In this document: positions 43,396-54,279 of the stretch, piece after piece
Numbering within the stretch: the stretch's first letter is position 1
How the letters are laid out: every line of letters begins with the position of its first letter
NCBI RefSeq assembly: GCF_950295315.1
Contig: NC_080168.1
Coordinates: 70,503,254-70,567,253, forward strand
Source of the DNA: Erinaceus europaeus
Taxonomy: Eukaryota; Chordata; Mammalia; Eulipotyphla; Erinaceidae
DNA: 64,000 bases
Reading direction: 5' to 3'
Program-made: the position numbers and the translations under genes
Notes under the pieces: model-generated
Told to the model about the DNA's origin: nothing
Databases searched by the model: none
What the model saw: the letters and a program-made list of their open reading frames with translations, nothing else

Positions 43396-44239
43396 AGAAA
43401 GCATGCACCTCGAGCCCTCCCCTACTGCCCTCCCCTTCTTCCTGCTCTACTCTGGTGTGTGAGGAACTCCTGGGCACCTGTAAGGTTCCAGTCCTTGCCA
43501 AGCCGCCATCAGCCCTGGGGCTCTGAGAGGAACACTGCTGGGAAACCAATCCGCTCCAGACGGTCTGGCCTCTGCTGGGAGCGCCGGCTGGAGTGGGAAT
43601 GGGCAGCCCAGGGTGGGTCCCATCAGGAAACCTCATCAAAGTGCTTTAAGATTGCCCCAGCTCTCCTTCCAGAGTCCTCGCTCAGCACTACCAGGCTACA
43701 GCCCAATTCACAGGGTGGAGGGGCCTGCTTTGGCTTTCTGTGTGCTTGGAAAAATGAAATCAATTCCTCAAAATCTCATTCCCATTTGATGGGTTTTGGA
43801 ACCTATTAAGCAAGATGGCCCTTCTTCCCATCTCCCCTCCAGTCTGTGTCCTCTCTATGCTTCCTGGGGCAGCACAGGTGATGGACAGATGTGTATAATT
43901 GTACACACCACTGTCCTTCAGCTGAAGCCATGTACTTATTCTTGCGTCAACTAAGAATCTGAAAGAGTTAAAGTTATTTAAGTGGCCACCTAAAGCATGC
44001 AGAAAAATAAATGTTCTGGAGAGTTACATGATGGCTTTTTAAGAAATTGCCACTTTGAGCTTTGATCCATCCAGAATTAGACATAAGGGAATGGGGGAGA
44101 AGCTCATTTTGAGAGCTATAAAAGCAAAATTTTCAAAAACTAGAAAAGGGCTTTTCTTAGAGTGAAAACATTTAATTATGTCAACTCCTGACTGTGGATA
44201 CATGTATGTGATCAAATGAACGAGTCCTCAATATGAGCA
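43396..44239. other. Unique sequence, no gene recognised
   Basis: 43430-43740 is GC-rich, with a 140-codon frame (43387-43809) that starts in the repeat and has no recognisable domain. Confidence 0.45.
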
Positions 44240-44515
44240 AAAAGAAGATATGGGGGAATGGTGGCACACCCAGTAGAGTGTACAAGTTGCCATATGCAAG
44301 GACCTGGGTTCAAGCCCCCAGACCCTACCTTCAGGGGGGAAGATTCACAAACAGTGGAGCAAGTGCTGCAGGCATCTCTCCTTCTGTCCCTCTCTATCTT
44401 CCCCTTCCCTCTCAATTTCTCTCTGTCTCTATCAAAAGATAAATAAATAAATAATTCAGACACAGAACCTCAGTAATAATCTTAGTGGCAGAAGAAAAAT
44501 AAAATAAAAGAGAAA
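44240..44515 (+). mobile_element. Type 2 SINE
   Basis: GAATGGTGGCACACCCAGTA head, GGTTCAAGCCCCCAGACCCT, tail AAATAAATAAATAA and a decayed 3' module. Confidence 0.88.
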
Positions 44516-44728
44516 GAATAAATGATGATGAGGAGGAAGAGGAGGACAGAAGAGTTCCTTCACACTTCAGATCTTGTTTAAGCCTATAGAGGAGTCATGT
44601 GACCCCAGACACTTCTGAGCCTACCTCTGGCTTCCACACATGGACAGTATCTGAGCACAACAGCTGAATCAGCTCAAGTAAGAGATAGGGGGGTCCAAAT
44701 TTATTGGAGAACTAAGACACACTGTGTG

Positions 44729-44763
<35 letters not shown>

Positions 44764-45404
44764 CTTATTAATATAAGACAAGATGCTTTAAGATGTGTGT
44801 GTTCTTATTAATATAAGAAAAGATGCTTTACTGGGAAAAGAAGGGGGTTGGGCTCAGGGATGGGGACACACAGAGTTCTCTTTACCTTTCTTGGGCAAAC
44901 ACATTTGCTAGTCAGAGCCTAGTGGCTGCCAGATCCAGGTCACTGGAAACATGAATCCATGGTGCTATGCCTTCAGGAGCCCTCAGGAGTCCCTCTGCTG
45001 TCCATGGCTTGTGCTTTTTTTTTTTTTTTTTTTTTTTAATACACGGCCGATTGTTTCAAAACATCTGGAGAGCTCTACCTTGCAGCATTTATAGGCAGAT
45101 TCCTTCTTTAATGGCAAAGAGGAAAATCTTATGAAGGCTCTCTCCTATGAACCCAACACTCTCCACTCCACTGGGGGAGCTTACTCACTGTTTCCACATT
45201 GCCCCAACTCAGGGGCATGGGGTAGAAGGCAAGTGCAGGGAAAAAACTACAATCTGCTTTCTACTATCAGAGCTCAGCAAGCCTCACATAGACCCAGGTT
45301 CCAATGGTGAAGAAAAGCCAACATATGGGGCACCCCATCCTCTTGTAACTAGCTTTGACAGGCAGGAGCTTTGACTCTGTGGCAGAGAAGCAACAAGTAA
45401 AATA
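44516..45404. other. Unassigned sequence with (GT)n, 40-base duplication and poly-T
   Basis: Contains (GT)n at 44731-44760, a tandem 40-base duplication (44761-44830) and a T run of about 23 at 45016-45038 that could be the reversed tail of an inserted copy whose body I cannot name. A minus-strand CCAATAAATTTGG (near 44696) hints at a polyadenylation signal. No coding frame. Confidence 0.4.
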
Positions 45405-45655
45405 CTTTGGAGGGGGTCAGGCAGTGGCTCACCCACTAGGGTACACAAGTTATCACGCACAAGGACCTAGGTTCAAGTTCCCCCTCCCAACCTGCATGAG
45501 TGATAGAGCATTGCTACAGGTAGCCCTCCTCTCTGTCTCCCCTTCTCCCTCTCCATCTCTACATGTGTGTGTATGTGTGTATATCTCACTATCTGAAATG
45601 GCTACCAACAAAGGTGGAGTCATGCAGGCATCAGTAATAATTCTGATGTCAAAGA
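45405..45655 (+). mobile_element. Type 2 SINE with 3' module, diverged
   Basis: CAGGCAGTGGCTCACCCACT head, GGTTCAAGTTCCCCC, a small ATGTGTGTGTATGTGTGTAT patch and module AAAGGTGGAGTCATGCAGGC. Confidence 0.8.
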
Positions 45656-45979
45656 ATTCATTAATGAATGAATTAAATGCCTTAGAGGACCATAAATGCT
45701 ATGATGTAAGTATGTGTCCATGCATGTGTGTCTGTGTAAATGTCTGAATTGTAAAGAGAAGTCATCCTTAATACTAAAGGTGTGTGTGTGTGTGACTTTT
45801 AAAGGAACGCCACCTCTCCACTTTTGCCTGCTCTCTTCAGTCTCAACAATTTGTAACTGAGCATCCGTCCTGATGTCAACAACCAAGAATGTGTTTATTC
45901 ATAACTAAGCTCCCATGGTATGGCTTTTTCACTCCACATCACCTTCTTCAGCTTCATTGTGGAAAAAAAAAAAAAAAAA
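45656..45979. other. Unique sequence with short (TG)n
   Basis: Nothing coding; TG-rich patches at 45710-45745 and 45780-45794, and an A run at 45962-45979 just before the next SINE. Confidence 0.45.
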
Positions 45980-46215
45980 GAGCCAGCAAGTGACTCACCC
46001 ACTAGAGTGCAAGTACAATCATGTGTGAGGATCTGAGTTCAAGCCCTGGGCCACCACCTAGAAGAAAGCTTCAGAACTGTTGGGTGGTGTTGCAGTGTCT
46101 CTCCTCCTTTCTCTGCCTCTCTCCCTCTCTCCCTCTCTCCCTCTGTCTTTTGCTTTCTAACAGAAAGTGAAAAAATGAATGCCTGGAGTAATGGAGTCGT
46201 GCAGGCTTTGAGCTT
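45980..46215 (+). mobile_element. Type 2 SINE with 3' module, diverged
   Basis: GCAAGTGACTCACCCACTAG head, GAGTTCAAGCCCTGG, (CTCTCTCC)n and module end GCCTGGAGTAATGGAGTCG. Confidence 0.8.
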
Positions 46216-46384
46216 CAAAAACTAAAGTTCAGAGTGGTCCCATTCCAGAATAAGACGTCACCCCAGAGATGAATGTGACATGGAGCCAGAATCTGTTTCC
46301 CACTTGAGGATACTTCACAATCAACTATAAAAGCCACAAGTCTCTTTCTTTTCTTCTTTTTGTTTTTCTTCTCTTTCTTTCTTT

Positions 46385-46524
46385 CTTTTTTATTACTGCC
46401 AGGGTTATTGCTGGAGCATGGTGCCTGCACAATAAAACCACTGTTCCCAGGAACCATTTTTTCCTTTTTTTTTTCCTTTCTTTTTATTTGACAGAACTGA
46501 AAGAAATTGAGGAGAGAAGAAGTA

Positions 46525-46559
<35 letters not shown>

Positions 46560-46712
46560 TCCTATATCACTGTTTCACTGTTATAAAGAGCCCGCCCCGC
46601 CCCACAGGTGGAGCCCAGGGACTTAAACCCTAGTTCTCATGCATGGTAACATGTGCACTCTACCTAGTACTGTGTACTTACATAGTAACATGTGCACCAC
46701 CACCTGAACCCA
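46385..46712 (-). mobile_element. Type 2 SINE with 3' module, reversed
   Basis: CTGCCAGGGTTATTGCTGGA module, a (GA)n run at about 46530-46556 and reversed B-box GGGACTTAAACCC. Near the head, the stretch TAACATGTGCAC is duplicated about 40 bases apart. Confidence 0.85.
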
Positions 46713-46792
46713 CTTCTTTGCAATGCTTAAAGTTGCTTAGAATGACAGAGAACAGCACTGTGATCACTTTATTATTAATTTTAATGGCTTAT

Positions 46793-46836
46793 TGGTTGGT
46801 TGGTTGGTTGGCTGGTTGGTTGGTTGGTTGGTTGGC
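46793..46836 (+). repeat. (GGTT)n run
   Basis: About 11 GGTT units with one GGCT. Confidence 0.92.
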
Positions 46837-46837
46837 A

Positions 46838-46925
46838 TTACTCTGCACATGTGGTTCTGGGGATGGAACTCGGGACCCCATGTTTGTAAGCCCTACTTTG
46901 TTGCTGTCCTCTCTGCTTGGCCATT
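46838..46925 (-). mobile_element. Type 3 SINE fragment, reversed
   Basis: GGGGATGGAACTCGGGACCC and the head ending CTCTCTGCTTGGCC. Confidence 0.6.
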
Positions 46926-47341
46926 CTTTGTAGTCACTTTCAGCATATGATGTCCTCTCCTCCCTGCTCCCTCTGTGAGTTTTATGCCTGAACACACTTC
47001 TGAGCAGTTGCTCCGGGTTCCAAGTTCTTCTCCCACATGGCCTTTCATCTCACTCTTCAGGGAGCCTCTGTCCTTCACCTCTTGGAAGTCAGGATAGGAA
47101 CCTTCTGGAATTTGGAGGAAAATTGATAAAAGTTATGAAGGTTAGGGAATAGTCACAAAATCATCACTCTTGCTTTTCCCAACTCTAAGCCCAAGTTCCT
47201 TCCTCAAATACCTGATAAAATGAATCATATTTGAGAATGTTTCTTTGACACCCAAAGAGATGGTATCATGGCATTTCTAAAGCTGGACCCTAACAGGTGT
47301 TTTAACCTCGCTTTATTATTTCTTTCTTTGAATTTTTTTTG
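46926..47341. other. Unique sequence
   Basis: Nothing recognised. Confidence 0.45.
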
Positions 47342-47535
47342 TTTGTTTTATTGTTGTTGTTGTTGCTGCTGGGACTTCACTGTTCCTGACTGACTTTTTT
47401 TCAAATAGAGAGACAGAGGGAAAGAGAAAAAAAAGAAAAAACACACACACAGGACTGACACTTCCTTCAACTTAGGGTTCGAACCTGGGTCTCACACATG
47501 GCGAAGCAGCATACTATCCAAGTAAAATGCTTTGT
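47342..47535 (-). mobile_element. Type 4 SINE, reversed
   Basis: Reversed B-box AGGGTTCGAACCTGGGTC, then GCGAAGCAGCATACTATCCA and AAGTAAAATGC, the reversed type 4 head. Confidence 0.75.
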
Positions 47536-47589
47536 CAGTTATTAGTATTATTACTAGTGTTAATATTAGCATTAGTATTAATATTGCCA

Positions 47590-47835
47590 TTATTTCCACA
47601 AGAGTTTTCACTGAGATTTTGTGCCTGCATGATTCCATTCAAAAATGCCCTCAATGGATTTTTCCCCATTTCTCCTGCTAGTAGGTGAAAGACAAAGAGG
47701 GAGAGAGGGAGAGAGAAAAGGAGAGACATAATAGCATCACTCCACCACTCATGAAGCTTACCTTTTGCACAATGCTTCCATGTGGTGCCTAGGGGCTCCA
47801 ACCTAGTGAAGGGTGTGCTCTACCAGGTTGGTTTA
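47590..47835 (-). mobile_element. Type 2 SINE with 3' module, reversed, diverged
   Basis: ACAAGAGTTTTCACTGAGAT module, purine stretch, CACCACTCATGAAGCTTACC and a head with TGCTCTACCAGGTTGG. Confidence 0.72.
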
Positions 47836-48250
47836 CAATCTAAACAGAGTTGGAGGGCCAGGACTGAGACCCACTGGTGAAGCATCTGCCAATGTAGCAC
47901 CTTTCAGATGTATGCCTCACTTCCCCAGCTGTCACTCTGTGAATCTGCCATCATCATGTTCTCAGTGACAGGCTTCAAAGCTGGCTGACACCGGCACCAA
48001 GTGGAACCAGGAGTAGCAACCAAGTATATCTTCCTGTCACTCAGGAGGATAGTGGCTGTCCTAGATGATCAGTCACACTGCCCTGTAGGGAGACACTTTT
48101 GCAGAATGAACTCTCATGTTTTTCTGGGACAAGAAGAGGAGAGGGGATTTGGAACAGAGTTGAACAGAGTTGAAGTATCAGGGGGATTCTTTCTAGAAAG
48201 AATTAAGTATCAAAACCTTGTCATGTCTGGTAAGATCCTACTTAAAATTA
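47836..48250. other. Unique sequence
   Basis: Part of a 222-codon frame (48001-48669) that crosses two SINE boundaries, so not a gene. Nothing else seen. Confidence 0.45.
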
Positions 48251-48252
48251 TT

Positions 48253-48612
48253 CTTTTTTTAGATTTTATTTATTTATTCTTTTTTATTATCTTTATTTAT
48301 TTATTGGATAGAGACAGCCAGAAATCAAGAGGGAAGGGGGGAGATAGAGAAGGAGAGAGACAGAGAAAAACCTGTAGCCCTGTTTCACCACTCATGAAGC
48401 TTTCCCCCTGCAGGTGGGGACCAGGGGCTCAAACCTGGGCCCTTGCAACTTTAACATGTGTGCTCAACCAGGTGTGCTACCAGCTGGCGCCCAAATTATT
48501 TATTAATGAGAAAGAAAGGGAGACAAAAAAGCAGAGCATCACTCTGGTATATGTGATGCCAGGTATCAAACTCATGCTTGAGAGTCCAATGCTCTATCTA
48601 CCTCCCAGGCTG
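48253..48612 (-). mobile_element. Type 5 SINE, reversed, split by a type 2 SINE
   Basis: Tail part TAGATTTTATTTATTTATTC lies before the insertion; TTATTTATTAATGAGAAAGA through CTCTATCTACCTCCCAGGCT lies after it. Confidence 0.8.
48278..48491 (-). mobile_element. Type 2 SINE, reversed, nested
   Basis: TTTATTTATTGGATAGAGAC, GCTTTCCCCCTGCAGGTGGG and reversed B-box GGGGCTCAAACCTGGGCCC. It sits in the tail of a reversed type 5 copy. Confidence 0.88.
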
Positions 48613-49001
48613 CAAAAGTCCCTTCTATTAGAAGAGTTAATACAGTGTCAATGTCTTTGTTTTTCCTGATTATTACCTGTGGTTTACAACCAAAGTGAAC
48701 TTTAATTACATGTCTTCCTTTTTCTTTTATCCGTTACTGGGTGGAGGGGGAGTGGAATGGGGTTAGTAGTTAGTAGTTAGTACAGTTGTTGACAGCTGGG
48801 TACAAATTCTCATCTCCCAGTGAAAGGTGTCTGCACAACACTCTCACTCTAAACTTGGTTCCTTGCCCAATATCATATACCAGGAGCCCAACACCCCCTA
48901 CTCTAACCCCTCAATACCCTGATTCCCCAGAGTCCTTTTCTTTGGGACAATGCACCAAACACAGTTAAAGTTTTACTTTGTATTTTCTCTTTCTGGGCTA
49001 A

Positions 49002-49140
49002 GGAGATTGCATATAGTTATGGGAAAAGATTTTCATGCATAAGGCACCAGAAGTCCCAGGTTCAATCCCCGGCACCACCAAAAGCCAGAACTGAGCAGTG
49101 CTCTGGTTAAAAAAGAAGAAATAAAAGGAAAAAAATTGAT
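49002..49140 (+). mobile_element. Type 3 SINE
   Basis: GGTTCAATCCCCGGCACCAC, AAAGCCAGAACTGAGCAGTG, CTCTGGTTAAAAAAGAAG. Confidence 0.87.
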
Positions 49141-49272
49141 GTATTCTCCCTTTCTGTCCCTGTTTCTGAAGTTCCACTTATGGGTGAGGTTATCTGGTAT
49201 TCTTCCTTTTCTTTTTTTGGCTTATCTCACTTAATATGACTCCTTCAAACTTCAGCCAAGATGAGGCAAAGA

Positions 49273-49288
49273 TGACTTCATCATTCTT
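49273..49288 (+). repeat. Target-site duplication of the full-length LINE-1 (left)
   Basis: TGACTTCATCATTCTT, repeated exactly at 55413-55428 on the other side. Confidence 0.95.
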
Positions 49289-50596
49289 TTTTTTAATTTT
49301 TTTTATTTAAGAAAGGATTAATTAACAAAACCATAGGGAGGGAGGGGTACAACTCCACAAAATTCCCACCACCCAATCTCCATATCCCACCCCCTACCCT
49401 GATAGCTTTCCCATTCTCTATCCCTCTGGGAGCATGGACCCAGGGTCATTGAGGGTTGCAGAAGGTAGAAGGTCTGGCTTCTGTAATTGCTTTCCCGCTG
49501 AACATGGGCGTTGACTGTCGGTCCATACTCCCAGTCTGCCTCTCTCTTTCCCTAGTAGGGTGGGTCTCTGGGGAAGCAGAGCTCCAGGACACATTGGTGG
49601 TGTCTTTAATCCAGGGAAGCCTGGCCAGTATCCTGATGGCATCTGGAACCTGATGATTGAAAAGAGACTTAACATACGAAGCCAAACAATTTGTTGAGCA
49701 ATCATGGACCCAAAGCTTGGAATAGTGGAGAGGAAGTGTTAGGGAGGTACTCACTGCAAACTCTAGTGTACTTCTGCTTTCAGGTATATATTTTGCAGTA
49801 GTCTATGGATACGTGTGAACATAAGCTCTCTCTCACAGAAACTGGTATATATCTAGGTTTTGGGACTTTGTTAGAAAGTGGACCACCTGAGATGAAATTA
49901 GAGTATACTATGAAAGGAAAGGTCTCACCCGAGTAATGAAGCTGAAGTGTTGTCATTCCACACGTGAAGTCTCTGGACACAGTCTGAGGTGAAGCATGTT
50001 GAGGTGGCAATCATTGCGTTGGTTAGGTTGTGATCAGTGGATGCAATATTATTTGATATGGATTGGGAGAGGCATAAGGGAAAGTGGGCCCTATCCAAGG
50101 GTTCCAGGACTGGGGGAAGTAGGGGCTCTATAGTGGAGATGTGAGGTTCCTGCTGTCTTAGGGTTCAAAAAGCAATCGATAGTTAATGTTATCATCACAT
50201 TATTTGGTAATTGGGTTAACTTTGAAAAGTCCTTTTGTTTGGTTTGCTGTACAGTACCCAGTATCTTGTATATAGCTATGCTATTGGATGCTTCTGATCT
50301 ACTTGGTCTAGGCTTTTGAGAGAGTCCGCATATCAAATACATAGCCTATATATTAAAAAGATTCAGTTTGTGTTTTTAAAAACTTTGAGACATACAATTG
50401 ATTTTCCCCCTCTCATATTAATTAACTAGTGATTTATATGACTACATTCTACTAGGAGTGTACATAAACACCATTCCCACTACCAAAAGACTGTGACCCA
50501 TCCCTCCCACCCACTCCCACCCCCACTGTCCCAGGAAGCTGCAATGTCTACCCCTCACCACAGGGTTTTTACTTTGGTGCCCTACTTACAATTTGG
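49289..50596 (-). other. Long 3' UTR of the full-length LINE-1
   Basis: About 1.3 kb without open frames, from the ORF2 stop to the A-rich end. Its last 350-600 bases are what recurs as the truncated fragments at 1231, 13705, 16635, 27355 and 35382. Human LINE-1 3' UTRs are much shorter. Confidence 0.82.
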
Positions 50597-53305
50597 TCAG
50601 GTCCTGCTTTTAGTTTCCCTTTCAGATCTTCTTCCCCAACTTCTGTTGATGAGTGGGATCATCCCATACTCATCTTTATCTTTCTGACTTAGCTCACTTA
50701 ACATAATTACTGTTATCTCTGTCCAAGATGGGTCAGAGAAGGTGGGTTCATTGTTCTTGATAGCTGCATAGTATTCCATTGTGTATATATACCACAGCTT
50801 TCTCAGCCACTCATCTGTTGTTGGGCACCTGGGTTGCTTCCAGGTTTTAGCTATTATGAATTGTGCTCCTATGAACATAGGAGTACACGCCTCTTTTTGG
50901 TTGGGTATTATGGAGTCCTTGGGGTATAACCCCAGGAGAGGAATTACTGGATCATATGGAAGGTCCATGTCTAGCCTTCTGAGAGTTTTCCAGACTGCTC
51001 TCCACAGAGGCTGTACCAATTTACATTCCCACCAGCAATGCAAAAGGGTTCCTCTGTCCCCAAAACCTCTCTGGCATTTGTTGCTGCTGTCCTTTTTGAT
51101 GTATGCCATCCTTACAGGAGTGAGGTGGTACCTTAGTGTTGTCTTAATTTGCATTTCTCTGACAATCAGTGACCTAGAGCAGTTTTTCATATGTTTGTTA
51201 GCCTTTTGGATCTCCTCTGAGGTGAATGTTTTGTTCATAATCTGCCCATTTTGGGATGGGGTCATTTGCTTTTTTGGTGCTAAGTTTGCTGAGCTCTTTA
51301 TATATTTTGGTGATTAGTTTCTTGTCTGATGTATGGCATGTGAAGATCTTCTCCCATTCTGTGAGGGGTCTCTGTTTGTTTAATAGTTTCTTTGGATGTG
51401 CAGAAGCTTTTCAATTTGATGTAGTCCCATTGGTTTATTTCTGCTTTAGTCTTCCTTGCAATTGGGTTTGATTCATCAAAGATGTCCTTGAGGTGTAGGT
51501 GGGAAACTGTTTTACCAATGTTTTCCTCTAAGTATTTGATTGTTTCTGATCTGATATCTAGGTCTTTGATCCATTTGGAGTTGATTTTTGTTTCTGGTGA
51601 GATAAAGTGGTTCAATTTCATTCTTCTGCATGTTACAACCCAGTTTTCCCAGCACCATTTATTGAAGAGAGCCTCCATTTCCATTTAATCCTTTGGGCCC
51701 CCTTATCAAAGATTAGATGTCCATAGGTGTGGGGATTTATTACTAGGCTTTCAATTCTGTTCCACTGGTCTGTGTGCCTATTTTTGTTCCAGTACCATGC
51801 TGTTTTGATGATGATGGCTTTATAATATAGTTTAAGGTCTGGGAGTGTGATGCCTCCATTTCTGTTTCTTTTCCTCAAGATGGTTTTGGCAATTCTAGGT
51901 GTTTTCATGTTCCAGATGAATGATTGTAGTGTTTGTTCTATTCTCTTAAAGAAGCTTGGTGGAACTTTGATGAGTATTGCATTAAATTTGTATATGGCTC
52001 TGGGGAGAATATTCATTTTGATGATATTTATGCTTCCAATCCATGAGCATGGGATGTTTTTCCATTTCTTGGTATCAGTTTCTATTTCCTTGAGTAGCGA
52101 CTCATAGTTTTCAGCATACAAGTCTTTCACTTCTTTGGTCAACTTTATTCCTAGGTATTTGATTGATTTTGCTGAAACAGTAAATGGGAGTGATTTCTGG
52201 ATGTCTTCTTCTTCAGATTTAGTGTTTGCATAAAGAAATGCCACTAATTTTTGTACACTGATTTTGTAGCCTGATACCTTGCTATATTGCCTAATAACTT
52301 CCAGTAATTTTCTGCTGGATTCTTTAGGTTTTTCTATGTATACTATCATATCATCTGCAAATAGTGAGAGCTTGACTTCTTCCCATCCAATCTGTATTCC
52401 TTTGATTTCTTTCTCTTGCCTGATTGCTATGGCAAGAACTTCCAATACTATGTTGAAGAGTAATGGTGACAGTGGACAGCCCTGTCTAGTCCCCAATCTG
52501 AGGGGGAATGCTTTCAGCTTCTGTCCATTGAGTATGATGTTGGCTGTAGGTTTGCTATATATAGACTCCACTATCTTGAGGAATTTCCCATCGATTCCCA
52601 TTTTTTGTAGATTTTTGAGCATGAATGGGTGTTGGATTTTGTCAAAGGCTTTCTCTGCATCTATTGAGATAATCATGTGGTTTTTGGCTTTGCTTTTATT
52701 GATGTGGTGAATGACATTGATTGACTTACGGGTTTTGAACCAGCCTTGCATTCCTGGGATGAATCCCACTTGGTCAAGAGGTCTAGTCTGTCAATCTCTT
52801 CATTCAATTCTCTTGTATCTTTATTGGTTCTCTGCTTTGTTGATCTGTCTAAGTGTGAGAGTGGGGTATTGAAGTCTCCCACTATTATTGTATTACTATT
52901 GATGTATTTTTGAAATTCTTTCAGTAGGTGCTTAATGTATTTAGATGGTCCCTCATTAGGTGCATAGATGTTAATAATTGTTAAGTCTTCTTGGCTGATT
53001 GATCCTCTAGTCATTATGTAATGTCCTTGCCTATCTTTTATTACTTTATTTAATTTAAAATCTATCATGTCTGAGATGAGAATGGCTGTTCCTGCCCTTT
53101 TTTGTGGTCCATTAGCCTGTATGATAGTTTTCCATCCTTTCACTTTAAGTCTGTGTTCATCTTGTTGTGACAGATGGGATTCTTGCAAGCAGCATACGGT
53201 TGGGTCATGTTTTCTGATCCATCCTCCCACTCTGTGCCTTTTTATGGGTGAGTTTAAGCCATTGACATTTATTGATATTATGGATTTAATGTATTGTAGT
53301 GCCAT
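50597..53305 (-). pseudogene. LINE-1 ORF2 with internal deletion and frameshifts
   Basis: ORF2p normally carries endonuclease, reverse transcriptase and a Cys-rich C-terminal segment in about 1,275 residues. Here the endonuclease start is intact (SIISINVNGLNSPIKR, VCCLQESHLS, IINIYAPNEGP, VGDFNTPLSHLD), but at about 52779-52786 it jumps directly to the reverse-transcriptase [11 protein letters not shown], losing roughly 370 codons and the end of the endonuclease. The reverse-transcriptase part keeps [25 protein letters not shown] and the catalytic FADD. Frameshifts occur near 51680 and 51270-51300. The C-terminal end ([30 protein letters not shown]) is readable to a stop at 50597. Non-functional. 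Confidence 0.92.
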
Positions 53306-53364
53306 TGTTCAAAAAAAATTTTGTTTGCTCTGATATATTGCCAGTATTATAGTGATGTTCTTGT

Positions 53365-54279
53365 TTATAAGAGGTCTTTTAGAACCTCTTTCAGGGCTGG
53401 CTTGGTGATGGTTGCCTCCTTTAACTGTTGTTTGTCTAAGAAGGTTTTGATCCCTCCATATAGTTTGAATGAAAGTCTAGCAGTATATATTATCCTTGGT
53501 TGAAAACTTTTTTCATTCAAGGCTCCATAGATATCTTGCCATTCCTTTCTGGCTTTTAGAGTTTGAGTGGAGAAGTCTGCAGATAATCTTATGGGTTTTC
53601 CCCTGTATGTGACTTTTTGTTTCTCTCTTGCAGCCTTTAGGATCCTTTCTTTATCCTTACTTCTTCTTGTTGTGACTATGATGTGTCTTGGTGTCTTCAG
53701 GTCTGGGTTGATTCTGTTTGGAACTCTCTGGGCCTCTTGAATCTTGATGTCCTTTCTGTTATTAAGGTCTGGGAAGTTTTCTTCTATTATTTCCTCTAGA
53801 ATGTTTGCTTCCCCTTCCTCTCTTTCTTCCTCTGGCAGGCCAATTGTACGAATGTTACTTCTTTTGAGATCATCCCATATGTCTCTGTTGTTGTTTTCAG
53901 TGTCTCTCAATCTCTTTTTAAGCTCTTTCACCTCTTTCTTCATTTTCTCTAACTCATCCTCTGTCTGACTAATTCTGTTTTCTGCTTCTGTTAGTCTGCT
54001 TTCCCCTTCCTCAGCTTCTTTCTTCATTACAGCTATTTCAGCTTTCAATTATCTAATTGCCTCAAGATAATCAGTATTTTCCTTGGGGGTCTCAACTGTT
54101 GTTTCCCTAATACTGCCATTCCTTTCCTCCAATGTTGTTTTCATTTCTGTGATTAATAAGTTTATTATTGCTTGCATACTCTTCTTATCTATGGTTACTT
54201 CTGGCTGATTTGTAGTTTCTTCTGGGCTCTTGTCTTCATTCATTGGAATTGCAGTCTTATTTGTTTTTGATCTACCCAT
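53365..54279 (-). pseudogene. LINE-1 ORF1 with one premature stop
   Basis: ORF1p binds LINE-1 RNA as a trimer. The frame of 304 codons is continuous except for a TAA at codon 77 (54049-54051); the reading frame is kept after it. Before the stop is a short N-terminus (MGRSKTNKTAIPMNED). After it come a coiled-coil (TEDELEKMKKEVKELKKRL), an RNA-recognition domain (around GLPEEEREEGEANILEEI and NRINPDLKTPRHIIV) and a C-terminal domain (FSTQTLKARKEWQDIY; GGIKTFLDKQQLKE). Only a 76-residue N-terminal peptide would be made from the usual start. Confidence 0.93.

Noticed and set aside
42405..43404. Several frames of 60-157 codons with Cys/His-rich look
   Set aside because: They come from the TG minisatellite, read on both strands.
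48001..48669. 222-codon plus-strand frame
   Set aside because: It crosses unique DNA, a type 5 SINE and a nested type 2 SINE; no continuous gene could be built like this.
52279..52710. 143-codon plus-strand frame opposite LINE-1 ORF2, rich in hydrophobic residues
   Set aside because: Antisense shadow of the reverse-transcriptase domain.
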